This document shows positions 1 through 7,689 of a stretch of DNA of 19,419 bases, piece after piece. Made by a program: the position numbers and the translations under genes. The DNA is taken from assembly GCA_021731425.1 (NCBI GenBank), contig JAKFXJ010000046.1, positions 1 to 19,419 on the forward strand, in the 5' to 3' direction. Source of the stretch: Limnohabitans sp. (GTDB taxonomy: Bacteria; Pseudomonadota; Gammaproteobacteria; Burkholderiales; Burkholderiaceae_C). The notes under the pieces are model-generated. The model made no database searches and was not told where the DNA came from. It was given only the letters and a program-made list of their open reading frames with translations. The first letter of the stretch is position 1, and the number at the start of each line of letters is the position of its first letter.

Positions 1-1502
1 TACTCGAACACATTGGGCAGCGCAGGCTGGCCGCCATGAATGCCTTTGGGGGCAGACTTGCCGCGCTCGCCAAAGATGAAAGCCTCGGCGCTGTCTTCGA
101 GCAACTCGATCTCGTAAATCGCGCCCAAGCCGCCCCGGTGCTGGCCATCACCGCCCGAGCCGGGGCGCAAGGCCCACTGCGTGAAGCGCACCGGGTAGGC
201 CGCTTCCAAAATCTCCATGGGCGGAATCGTGGCGGTGGAGATCGGCGCATTGCCGTGTGACAAACCATCGCCATCCGAATGGCCGCCGTGCCCGCCACCG
301 AAGAAGCTGAACATCACCCAGCGCTGACCCTTGCGCTTGTCGTCGGTGCGGTGACCGGCGATCGACAAGGCGTTGATGGTGCCGTAGGCGTGGGCCACGG
401 CCCTCTGCGGGTCGGCCAGGGCCGTGGCGCTGAAGATCACGTCGATCATGCGCAAAATGGTTTCGGTATAACCGCCCACCGGGCGCGGGCGCGAAGCGCT
501 GATGACCAAGCCGTCAGGGATCACAAAGTCCACCGCATCCAGCACACCCGCGTTGGCGGGCACATCGGGGAAGACATGCTTCAAGGCCACATAACAGGCA
601 GCGACTGCCGTGGCACGCGAGATGTTCACCGGTCCGGCGCACTGCACCGAGGAGCGCGAAAAGTCCAACGTCAAGCGGTCACCGGCCACGGTCATGTCGA
701 GCGCAATCGTCAGCAACTCGTCTTTCACGCCGTCGTTGTCCAGCACGTCTTCAAAGCTGTAGCGGCCATCGGGCAGGCTGGTGATGTGAGAACGCATCAG
801 ACGCACAGCGCGGGTGCGCAGCTCCACCAGGGCCTGCGCCACCTTGGCGTCGCCGTATTCATCGAGCAAACCGTCCAGGCGGCGTGCCCCCAATTCGAGT
901 GCGGCCAGCTGGCCATTCAGGTCACCCCACAGGCTGTCGGGCAAGCGGGTGTTGGCCCGCAAGATGGCCAGCACGTCGTCGTCGAGCACACCGCCGCGCA
1001 AGATGCGCACCGGCGGAATTTGCACCGCTTCTTGCCAGCACTCGGTCGCCGCCGGGTTGTAGTTGCCCGGCACCGCGCCGCCCACGTCGTGCCAGTGCGC
1101 CGCCGATGCAAGGAAGCAATACAGCTGCCCATTGCGAAAGCAGGGTTTGACCAGCTTGAAGTCGTTGGCGTGGGTGCCGCCTTCGTAGGGGTCGTTGAAC
1201 AGCCAGACATCACCCGGCTGCATGCCGCCGCGCTCAGCCGCCACACGCATGGCCGCTCGCACGGCAAAAGCCATGGCCCCTACAAACACGGGCAAACCGG
1301 ACTTGCCTTGGATCAGGGTGTCGCCCGTCATGGCGTCGTACAGGCCGTGGCAAGCGTCGTGCGCCTCGGCAATGATGGGGTTGAAGGCGCTGCGGTACAG
1401 CGTCGCGTCCATCTCGTCGGCAATCTGTTCAAGTCGGCCGCGCAGCACGGCCAAGGTGACAGGGTCCATCGCCGCTTCCATCACACGTTCATTCGGGTTC
1501 AT
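1..1502 (-). CDS. Hydantoinase B/oxoprolinase family protein, 3' end outside window
   Basis: Partial gene: 500 codons are visible from ATG 1502-1500, and the frame is still open at the left edge. The protein belongs to the HyuB/oxoprolinase beta family, whose members hydrolyse the amide bond of cyclic amides (hydantoins, 5-oxoproline), usually with ATP and a HyuA partner. Family hallmarks visible are NDPYEGGTH (residues 103-111), AHWHDVGG, FFGGGHGGHSDGDGLSH and RPGSGGDGQHRGG near the visible end. The start is supported by a 4-base overlap with the stop of the LeuD-like gene (TGA 1501-1499), which suggests translational coupling. It is the last visible gene of the long minus-strand operon. A HyuA partner would be expected further left, but none is visible. 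The family is clear; the substrate is unknown. Confidence 0.9.
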   Translation of the reverse strand, partial: MNPNERVMEAAMDPVTLAVLRGRLEQIADEMDATLYRSAFNPIIAEAHDACHGLYDAMTGDTLIQGKSGLPVFVGAMAFAVRAAMRVAAERGGMQPGDVWLFNDPYEGGTHANDFKLVKPCFRNGQLYCFLASAAHWHDVGGAVPGNYNPAATECWQEAVQIPPVRILRGGVLDDDVLAILRANTRLPDSLWGDLNGQLAALELGARRLDGLLDEYGDAKVAQALVELRTRAVRLMRSHITSLPDGRYSFEDVLDNDGVKDELLTIALDMTVAGDRLTLDFSRSSVQCAGPVNISRATAVAACYVALKHVFPDVPANAGVLDAVDFVIPDGLVISASRPRPVGGYTETILRMIDVIFSATALADPQRAVAHAYGTINALSIAGHRTDDKRKGQRWVMFSFFGGGHGGHSDGDGLSHGNAPISTATIPPMEILEAAYPVRFTQWALRPGSGGDGQHRGGLGAIYEIELLEDSAEAFIFGERGKSAPKGIHGGQPALPNVFE

Positions 1503-2002
1503 GCAGGCTTTCTTTGTTTGAGCAGGGGCAGCAAGCCCCCTGCATCGACCATGTCCATCAAAAATTCAGGGATCGGGGCGCAGGCCAAACGCTGGCCGTT
1601 CGCACGAATCACCACCGGGGTGTCGCCTTCAAACGACACGCCCACGCGCTCGCCCTCTTCGATCTTGACGGCGTCAGGGCAGGTCAGGAGCAGCAAGCCC
1701 AAATTGAAGGCATTGCGGAAATACAGGCCGCTGTACGACGGTGCAATCACCGCCGCAAGGCCCAGGTGCCGCAGCACACCAGCCGCCTGTTCACGCGATG
1801 ACCCGATGCCAAAGTTGGCCCCGGCCACAATCACATCGCCCTCGCGCACACCCGACGCAAAATCGCTGCGCACCGCTTCCAGGCAATGCCAGCCGATCAC
1901 TTCCAAGCCGTGCTTCATGTAAGCGCCGGGAGCCAGGGCATCGGTGTCCACATCGACACCCACGCGCCAAACGCGTGCGTTGTCAAATGAGCGGTTTGTC
2001 AT
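1499..2002 (-). CDS. LeuD-like hydro-lyase (aconitase superfamily) small subunit
   Basis: 167-residue swivel-domain subunit of a heterodimeric aconitase-superfamily hydratase/isomerase. The family signature GANFGIGSSREQA lies at residues 61-73, and the N-terminal substrate-recognition loop is in DVDTDALAPGAYMKHG (17-32). Bacterial LeuD of leucine synthesis is usually around 200 residues. This length matches the short archaeal-type class, which includes homoaconitase, maleate/citraconate hydratases and 2,3-dimethylmalate dehydratase (DmdB). The loop reads Y-M-K-H, whereas I recall Y-L-R-T as typical of archaeal-type isopropylmalate isomerases, so a different acid substrate is likely. The ATG overlaps the stop of the LeuC-like gene by 4 bases, and the stop overlaps the hyuB start by 4 bases. 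It is expected to pair with the LeuC-like protein. The exact substrate cannot be read from the sequence. Confidence 0.9.
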   Translation of the reverse strand: MTNRSFDNARVWRVGVDVDTDALAPGAYMKHGLEVIGWHCLEAVRSDFASGVREGDVIVAGANFGIGSSREQAAGVLRHLGLAAVIAPSYSGLYFRNAFNLGLLLLTCPDAVKIEEGERVGVSFEGDTPVVIRANGQRLACAPIPEFLMDMVDAGGLLPLLKQRKPA

Positions 2003-3279
2003 GCCAGCACCTCGCGAGCATCGCTGATGCGCCCGCGCAAAGCCGAAGCTGCCACGGTGTAGGGCGAGGCCAAATACACGTTCACGCTGGCGGGGCCCAT
2101 GCGGCCTTTGAAATTGCGGGCGGTGGTCGAGATCACGGTGGAGCCTTCAGGGAAAGTCGCGCCGTAGCCCGCGCATGCGCCGCAGCTGTTGGGCAGCACC
2201 GTGGCCCCGGCGTCCAGCAAGGTTTGCATCACGCCTTCTTGTGTGGCCTGCGCTTGTTCGCGGGCGCTGGCGGGGGCCACCATGAGCTGCACACCCGCAG
2301 CCACGCGCTGGCCCTTGAGCACCGAAGCGGCAGCACGCAGGTCTTCGAGCTTGGCACCGGTGCAGGCGCCGATGTAGGCAATGCTGGGCGACACATCGGC
2401 AAACTCGGCCACATCCCTTGTGTTGGCGGGGCTGTGCGGCGCAGCCACTTGGGGGCTGAGGGTGCTGGCGTCAAAGTCCTGCTGCTCGTAGTCGGCGTCT
2501 GTGTCGGTGAACCATTGCTCGGCTCCGGCCAGATGCTCCGGTGCCACGCCGATACCCCGCAGATGACTCAAGGTGGTCTCGTCGGCGGCGATCAGGCCCG
2601 CTTGCGCCCCCATCTCGGCACTCATGTTGGACAGCGTCATGCGCTCGGCCATGGACAGCGCCTGCACTGCCGCTCCGGCAAACTCCACCGCCTGGTATTG
2701 GCCGCCGTTCATGCCAAAGCGCCCCACCATGTGCAGCATCATGTCTTTGGCCGACACGCCATGCTTCAATCGGCCTGACCAGTGCATGCGCAAAGTGCGC
2801 GGCACCTGCACCCAGATTTGGCCGGTAACACACACACCCAGCATCTCGGTCGCGCCAATGCCGAACATGTAGCAACCAAAAGCACCCCCCGTGGGAGAAT
2901 GCGAGTCGCCACCCACACAAAACATGCCGGGCTTCAAGTGGCCCCGCTCGGGCAGCACCACATGGCAAATGCCCTCGCTGTCAATCACATGGGGCAGCTT
3001 CCATTGCTTGGCCGTGTCGCGTGCGATCTGGACGATCTGCTGCGCATCCGCGTCTTGTGCAGGCACGTAGTGGTCGAGCACCAGCACCACCTTGTTTTTG
3101 TCCCAAATCTCGGCCCCTAGCTCATCGAGCATGGGCTTCAAACGCCTGGGCCCGGACGAATCGTGGAACATGGCCAGGTCCACGTTGCAGGTGACCACCT
3201 CACCCACGGCCACATGGCTGCGGCCAGCGGCACGGGCGATCAGCTTTTGGGCTAGCGTTTGTGCAAGCGGAGGGTTCAT
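1999..3279 (-). CDS. LeuC-like hydro-lyase (aconitase superfamily) large subunit
   Basis: 426-residue [4Fe-4S] large subunit of an aconitase-superfamily enzyme, which adds or removes water across a di- or tricarboxylic acid. The three cluster-binding cysteines are C306 (GACTGAK) and C366/C369 (NSCGACAG). Other family motifs are LDHYVP (68-73), GGDSHSPTGGAFG (123-135) and ARNFKGRMG (387-395). Bacterial leucine-pathway LeuC is normally near 470 residues. The 420-residue class includes archaeal IPMI, homoaconitase and the DmdA-type 2,3-dimethylmalate dehydratase. With the neighbouring small subunit it forms an alpha/beta enzyme placed between a carboxylate-type binding protein and a hydantoinase subunit, which points to a catabolic role. 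Its start overlaps the Bug gene stop by 4 bases. No other leu gene (leuA, leuB) is nearby. Confidence 0.92.
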   Translation of the reverse strand: MNPPLAQTLAQKLIARAAGRSHVAVGEVVTCNVDLAMFHDSSGPRRLKPMLDELGAEIWDKNKVVLVLDHYVPAQDADAQQIVQIARDTAKQWKLPHVIDSEGICHVVLPERGHLKPGMFCVGGDSHSPTGGAFGCYMFGIGATEMLGVCVTGQIWVQVPRTLRMHWSGRLKHGVSAKDMMLHMVGRFGMNGGQYQAVEFAGAAVQALSMAERMTLSNMSAEMGAQAGLIAADETTLSHLRGIGVAPEHLAGAEQWFTDTDADYEQQDFDASTLSPQVAAPHSPANTRDVAEFADVSPSIAYIGACTGAKLEDLRAAASVLKGQRVAAGVQLMVAPASAREQAQATQEGVMQTLLDAGATVLPNSCGACAGYGATFPEGSTVISTTARNFKGRMGPASVNVYLASPYTVAASALRGRISDAREVLA

Positions 3280-4268
3280 TCGGCTTTGGCTCCGGCGTAT
3301 TGCACCACCGCACGCCAGCGCACGATCTCGCTGTCCACAAAGCGAGCGAATTCCTCTGGGCTATTGCCCACCGCCGTAGCCCCTTCGCTCTCGATTCGGC
3401 GCTTGACATCAGGCGACAGCACCGCCGCGCGGGCCGCGTCCGCCAGTCGCTTGCTCAATTCAGGGCTCATGCGACCTGGACCAAACAAACCAAACCAAGC
3501 GCTCGACTCGTAACCGGGCAAGCTCTCACCAATGGCGGGCACATCGGGGAATGAGGGCAAGCGCTTGGCGCTGGTCACGCCCAGGGCCTTGAGCTTGCCC
3601 GCCTTGATGTGTGTTTGCACGTTGCCAACGGCGGCAAACATCAGCTCCACCTGTCCCGCCAGCACGTCTTGCACTGCGGGGGCCGTGCCCCGGTAAGGGA
3701 TGTTGACGATGTACACGCCCGACTGCATCTTGAAGGCGTCACCCGCCATGTGCAGGGACGATCCCAAAGCGCCAATCGCAAAGTTCAGCTGACCGGGTTT
3801 GGACTTGGCCAGCGAGATCAATTCCTTGACGTTGTTGGCAGGCACCTTGGGGTGCGCTACCAAAATCGACGGCGAGGTCGACACCATGGTCAGTGGCGTG
3901 AAGTCTTTGACCGGGTCAAACGGCAATTTGGGATAGAGCGAGGCATTGATGGCGTGGCTGGTGAAGCTCATGAGCAGGGTGTTGCCATCGGGCACGGCTT
4001 TGGCCACGGCGTCAGCTGCCAGATTACCGCCCGCACCGGGTTTGTTTTCGACCACCACGGTGCGGCCCAGCTGCGTGCCCAGCACCGTGGCCAAGGTCCG
4101 GGCCATGGTGTCGGTGGTGCCGCCTGCGGGGGCTCCCACCAAAATTTTGATGGGCGGCTGGGTTTGGGCTTGCACCCAACCGGAGGTGGCCGCACAGGCC
4201 CAAGCGGCACTCCAAATCAGAGCGCGGCGTGTTGCCGAAGAGCGGTGTGATGGGTTTGTGGTTGTCAT
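3276..4268 (-). CDS. Bug-family tripartite tricarboxylate receptor-type substrate-binding protein
   Basis: 330-residue exported binding protein of the Bug/TctC family, very abundant in Burkholderiales and typically binding small carboxylates or related acids. From ATG 4268 there is a basic N-terminus (SATRR), a hydrophobic stretch and a likely signal peptidase site after WVQA (residue 34). The mature protein has the usual PIKILVGAPAGGTTDTMAR start, GNTLLMSFTSH and PYRGTAPAVQDVLAGQVELMF. An upstream in-frame ATG at 4283 is possible. I prefer 4268 because a GGAGG ribosome site (4281-4277) sits 8 bases ahead of it and would otherwise lie inside the coding region. No TctA/TctB permease genes are present, so this is either an orphan receptor or a sensor/delivery protein for the operon's substrate. 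The stop overlaps the LeuC-like start by 4 bases. Confidence 0.93.
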   Translation of the reverse strand: MTTTNPSHRSSATRRALIWSAAWACAATSGWVQAQTQPPIKILVGAPAGGTTDTMARTLATVLGTQLGRTVVVENKPGAGGNLAADAVAKAVPDGNTLLMSFTSHAINASLYPKLPFDPVKDFTPLTMVSTSPSILVAHPKVPANNVKELISLAKSKPGQLNFAIGALGSSLHMAGDAFKMQSGVYIVNIPYRGTAPAVQDVLAGQVELMFAAVGNVQTHIKAGKLKALGVTSAKRLPSFPDVPAIGESLPGYESSAWFGLFGPGRMSPELSKRLADAARAAVLSPDVKRRIESEGATAVGNSPEEFARFVDSEIVRWRAVVQYAGAKAE

Positions 4269-4276
4269 ACGGCTGT

Positions 4277-4281
4277 CCTCC
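4277..4281 (-). promoter_or_regulatory. Ribosome binding site deciding the Bug gene start
   Basis: A perfect GGAGG on the minus strand lies 8 bases upstream of ATG 4268-4266. It lies within the first two codons of the longer in-frame reading that starts at 4283, which argues for the shorter start. Confidence 0.7.
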
Positions 4282-4337
4282 ATGTCAAAAATTCAATCGG
4301 GGCCCTGTGCCCATGAGCCAAGGCAACCCGAGGGCGT

Positions 4338-5048
4338 TCACATGCCCAAATAGGCTTTTCTCAGCGTGTCACTGGCCAACAAGTCGGCGGGTGTACCGGT
4401 GAAACGGATCTGTCCGTTTTCCATCACATAAGCACGGTCGGCGATGTCCAGCGACTGACCCACGTTTTGCTCCACCAGCAAGATGGCCAAGCCGCTGCTG
4501 CGCAGCTGCGAGATCAGGCCAAACATCTCTTCGACCAGCAGTGGCGACAAACCCAGCGAGGGCTCGTCCAGAATCAACAAGCGCGGCTCGGCCATCAGGC
4601 CCCGGCCAATGGCCAGCATCTGCTGCTCGCCGCCGCTCAAAGTGCCCGCCAACTGGGCCACACGCTCTTTCAGTCGCGGAAAAGTTTCGTAAACCTTGTC
4701 CAGGTTTTGCTGCTTGCGCTCACGGCCCCGGGTGAAGGCGCCCAGCTCCAGGTTCTCATGCACGCTCAGGTTTGGGAAGACCTTGCGGCCTTCGGGCACC
4801 TGAATCAAGCCCTGCATGACCACCTGGCGCGAGTGCAGGCCCGTGATGTCCTGTCCGTCAAACCCCACTTGCCCCCCACGCGTGGCCACCAAGCCGCTGA
4901 GCGTGAGGTTAAGGGTGGTCTTGCCCGCGCCGTTGCTGCCAAGCAGCGCCACCAGCTCACCGGGCATGACCTGCAGGTCCACTCCCCGCAAGACCTCGAC
5001 CACACCGTAGCCGGACTTGAGGCCCTGCACATTCAACAAAGCGCTCAT
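4338..5048 (-). CDS. livF: Branched-chain amino acid-type ABC transporter ATP-binding protein LivF-like
   Basis: 236-residue ATPase, one of two nucleotide-binding subunits of a Liv/HAAT-type importer on the cytoplasmic face of the membrane. Walker A is GSNGAGKTT (37-45), the ABC signature LSGGEQQMLAIGRGL, and Walker B LLILDEPSLGLSP. LivF-typical features include QVPEGRKVFPNLSVHENLELG and the C-terminal VMENGQIRFTGTPADLL. The frame extends upstream to 5201, but ATG 5048 has a GGAGG at 5060-5056 with 7-base spacing. It also overlaps the livG stop by 4 bases, so it is the real start. A 69-base gap separates it from the Bug gene. The substrate may be an amide, amino acid or aromatic/aliphatic acid; the ATPase does not tell. 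Confidence 0.95.
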   Translation of the reverse strand: MSALLNVQGLKSGYGVVEVLRGVDLQVMPGELVALLGSNGAGKTTLNLTLSGLVATRGGQVGFDGQDITGLHSRQVVMQGLIQVPEGRKVFPNLSVHENLELGAFTRGRERKQQNLDKVYETFPRLKERVAQLAGTLSGGEQQMLAIGRGLMAEPRLLILDEPSLGLSPLLVEEMFGLISQLRSSGLAILLVEQNVGQSLDIADRAYVMENGQIRFTGTPADLLASDTLRKAYLGM

Positions 5049-5821
5049 GCCTGTGCCTCCTGAACTGTTTGGGCTTGGGCGACGTTCTTTTGCAAACGCT
5101 CGGCTGTGCCATGGCCCAGATAGGCCTCCACCACGGCTTTGTTGTTCGTCACTTCGGCAGGCGTACCTTGGGCAATCAGCTGCCCTTGCGCCAGCACCCA
5201 CACCTCTTGCGCCAAACTCATCACCGCTTGCATGACGTGCTCGATCATCAGCACCGTCACGCCGCTTTGCGCAATGCCTTGCACCACCGGGATCATCTCG
5301 GCAATTTCTTGCGGGTTCAGACCCGCCAGCACCTCATCGAGCAGCAGCAAGCGCGGCCGCGTGGCCAGTGCGCGAGCCAGTTCCAGTCGCTTGCGACCGG
5401 CGACCGTGAGGTCGCTGGCCAGCTTGTCCAGTTGGGTGCTGAGGCCCACCTGTTGTGCCACCGATTCGGCAAAGGCCAACGCCTGAGCGCGGCTCGGCAA
5501 ATGCAGATGCGCTCCCACCGCGATGTTTTCGCGCACCGTTTGTGCGGCAAAAGGCTGCACGATCTGGAAGGTGCGTGTCAGGCCCATGCGGGCGTTCAGG
5601 TGCGGGGGCTGGGCCGAGATGTCTTGGCCCGCAAACACCACACGGCCCGTGTCCGGTGTCAAAAAGCCCGACATGAGCGCAAACAAAGTCGTCTTGCCCG
5701 CACCGTTGGGGCCAATCAAGGCGCTCAAGCGACCTTCGGTGACCGACAGGCTCACGTTTTGCACGGCTTTCAAGCCGCCAAAGGACTTGCCCACGCCCTC
5801 GATCTGCAGCAGCGTGCTCAT
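5045..5821 (-). CDS. livG: Branched-chain amino acid-type ABC transporter ATP-binding protein LivG-like
   Basis: 258-residue ATPase partner of LivF. Walker A is GPNGAGKTT (37-45). LivG-specific features are FQIVQPFAAQTVRENIAVGA after the Q-loop, the signature region LTVAGRKRLELARAL, and Walker B LLLLDEVLAGLNPQE. The signature departs from the usual LSYGQ form, a variation seen in catabolic Liv paralogues. The open frame extends upstream to 6028, but ATG 5821 is preceded by GGAG (5832-5829, 7-base spacing) and overlaps the livM stop by 4 bases. The stop overlaps livF by 4 bases. It works with LivHM, LivF and the binding protein encoded upstream. Confidence 0.95.
   Translation of the reverse strand: MSTLLQIEGVGKSFGGLKAVQNVSLSVTEGRLSALIGPNGAGKTTLFALMSGFLTPDTGRVVFAGQDISAQPPHLNARMGLTRTFQIVQPFAAQTVRENIAVGAHLHLPSRAQALAFAESVAQQVGLSTQLDKLASDLTVAGRKRLELARALATRPRLLLLDEVLAGLNPQEIAEMIPVVQGIAQSGVTVLMIEHVMQAVMSLAQEVWVLAQGQLIAQGTPAEVTNNKAVVEAYLGHGTAERLQKNVAQAQTVQEAQA
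5056..5060 (-). promoter_or_regulatory. Ribosome binding site for the livF start
   Basis: GGAGG on the minus strand, 7 bases upstream of ATG 5048, inside the end of livG. It decides the livF start against the long upstream open frame. Confidence 0.7.
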
Positions 5822-6795
5822 GATTTGTCTCCATCCGACTTGCTGCCGCGCAACCATTGCAGCGGTGTGGTGGTGCCCAGGCCCGCAATGCCGCGTGGCA
5901 AGAACATCACGATCACGATCAGCACCACGCCATAAATGACCATGTTGATGCCGGGCAGCTGCCCGAACAGGTTGCGTGTGACATCGGCCAGGATGTGCAG
6001 ACTCACAGCGCCCAAAATCGGGCCCCACAAGGTGCCCATACCGCCCACAATCGCACCCACCAAGGCCTCGACCGAGGTGTGCGCCCCAAAGGCGATGCCC
6101 GGGTCGATGTACTGGAATACCTGCACATAAAACGCGCCCGCAGCGCCCATCAGGCCGCCCGACAACACGGTGGCGATCAACTTGACGCTAAAGGGGTTCA
6201 CACCAATGGCGCGGGCCGCGTCTTCGTTGTCGCGCACGGCTTGCAAGTAAGCCCCAAAGCGCGAATGGCGCAACCAAGCGGTGATGCACAGCGCCAGCGT
6301 GACCAAGCCCAGCATCAGCCAGATGAAACCAGCGCGGCTGCCAAACTGCATGTTGGCGGCTGATTCCTTGAGAGGGAGCATCAGGCCTACACCCGCCCCC
6401 GTGAAAGGCACCGAGGTGGCCAAAATGCGGAACACTTCGGCAAAAGCCAGCGTGACCAGTGCGAAGTAAGACCCCTTGAGGCCATAGCGGAACGAGGCCG
6501 CACCCACAAAGGCCCCCACGCCTGCCGCAAACACCATGGCCAGCGGCAAAGCCACCCAAGGACTCAGGCCCCACTGCATTTGTGCGATGACCTGCACATA
6601 AGCGCCTGTGCCAAAAAACAGCGCATGGCCAAACGAAAACTGTCCACCAAAACCGCCCAGCACGTTCCAGGCTTGCGAGAGCAAGCAGGCGTACAAAGAG
6701 GTCATGACAAAGTTGAGCATCACGCCCGAATCGGTGAACAAGGGCACCGCTCCCACAAGCAGCACAAACAGTGCGATGTTGCGAAAGTCTTTCAT
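5818..6795 (-). CDS. livM: Branched-chain amino acid-type ABC transporter permease LivM-like
   Basis: 325-residue inner-membrane permease. The hallmark FGGQFSFGHALFFGTGAY (about 49-66) follows the first two membrane segments. Further hydrophobic helices alternate with charged loops, and the coupling region RDNEDAARAIGVNPFSVKL contacts the ATPases. The late segment VEALVGAIVGGMGTLWGPILGA is also typical of LivM. Its start overlaps the livH stop by 4 bases (TGA 6794-6792), and its own stop overlaps livG. The length is normal for the family and I see no disruption. It forms a heterodimeric channel with LivH. Confidence 0.95.
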   Translation of the reverse strand: MKDFRNIALFVLLVGAVPLFTDSGVMLNFVMTSLYACLLSQAWNVLGGFGGQFSFGHALFFGTGAYVQVIAQMQWGLSPWVALPLAMVFAAGVGAFVGAASFRYGLKGSYFALVTLAFAEVFRILATSVPFTGAGVGLMLPLKESAANMQFGSRAGFIWLMLGLVTLALCITAWLRHSRFGAYLQAVRDNEDAARAIGVNPFSVKLIATVLSGGLMGAAGAFYVQVFQYIDPGIAFGAHTSVEALVGAIVGGMGTLWGPILGAVSLHILADVTRNLFGQLPGINMVIYGVVLIVIVMFLPRGIAGLGTTTPLQWLRGSKSDGDKS

Positions 6796-7664
6796 GCCTT
6801 CGCTCCAAAAAAGCCCTGCGGTCGCAGCAACAGCACCGCAATGAAAATCACAAAAATACCCACCTGGCCCAGCGACTCACCCAGCAGCAAACCGCCCAGC
6901 GACTCCACCACACCAATCAGCAAACCGCCGAGCAAAGCCCCAGCAAAACTGCCCATGCCGCCCAGCACCACGATGGTGAAGGCCACCAACACAAAACCGT
7001 TGCCCACTTGCGGATTGACGTAATAGGCCGGCATCAAAAAGCAAGCTGCCGCGCCCAGACTGGCCAGGCCCAAACCAAAACACATGGCGTACACATGGTC
7101 CACGTCGATGCCCATCAAACGTGCGCCTTGCTTTTCTTTGGACACGGCGCGAATGGCGCGGCCCAAATCGGTTTTTTGCACGATGAGCAACAAAACAGCC
7201 GACACCACCAATGCCCCGGCAAAAGACACCAGCTTGGGCAGCGCGATGAAGGCGGGCCCGATCTCGACCGTGGTCAAGGTGTAGGCGGTCTCGATGGTGC
7301 GGGTGTCCGACTTGAAGAACAAGAGCGCCAAGTTTTCGAGCACGATGGAAATGCCCAGCGTGACCAGCAAGATGTTTTCATCCTTGCCGTGGCTGGCGCG
7401 GTTGATGACCCCGCGCTGGAGTGCATAACCCAGCACAAACATGGCTGGCACCATGATGGGCAGGGCCATGTAGGGATCGACCCCGAAGTGTTGCTTCAGC
7501 ATGTACACGCCATACAGCGCCACCATCAATGACGCGCCATGCGCGAAATTGATGATGTGCAGCACGCCATAAATGAGCGTGAGGCCCAGCGCGATCAGCG
7601 CGTAAACGGCACCAGTGGTGATGCCGTTGAGCACCGAAGGAAACAGGATGTTGAAGTCCAGCAT
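6792..7664 (-). CDS. livH: Branched-chain amino acid-type ABC transporter permease LivH-like
   Basis: 290-residue inner-membrane permease with the LivH signature LTLIYGVLHIINFAHG (28-43, including N39-F-A-H-G) and the coupling segment GRAIRAVSKEKQGARLMGIDVDHVY. Near the C-terminus, VVLGGMGSFAGALLGGLLIGVVES is also characteristic. It starts 25 bases after the stop of the substrate-binding protein gene, a normal operon spacing. Its stop overlaps livM by 4 bases. The ribosome site is only weakly visible (GAAAGA). Confidence 0.95.
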   Translation of the reverse strand: MLDFNILFPSVLNGITTGAVYALIALGLTLIYGVLHIINFAHGASLMVALYGVYMLKQHFGVDPYMALPIMVPAMFVLGYALQRGVINRASHGKDENILLVTLGISIVLENLALLFFKSDTRTIETAYTLTTVEIGPAFIALPKLVSFAGALVVSAVLLLIVQKTDLGRAIRAVSKEKQGARLMGIDVDHVYAMCFGLGLASLGAAACFLMPAYYVNPQVGNGFVLVAFTIVVLGGMGSFAGALLGGLLIGVVESLGGLLLGESLGQVGIFVIFIAVLLLRPQGFFGAKA

Positions 7665-7689
7665 CGGGGTCTTTCAGGTCAGCCTCAGA

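Noticed and set aside
279..1922. Long plus-strand open frame of 547 codons
   Set aside because: It lies antisense to the hyuB and LeuD-like genes, has no recognisable domain and has the low-complexity His/Gln/Arg-rich look of a GC-rich shadow frame.
1499..3279. Leucine biosynthesis leuCD
   Set aside because: Subunit lengths, the substrate loop and the catabolic transport context do not fit, and no leuA or leuB is nearby.
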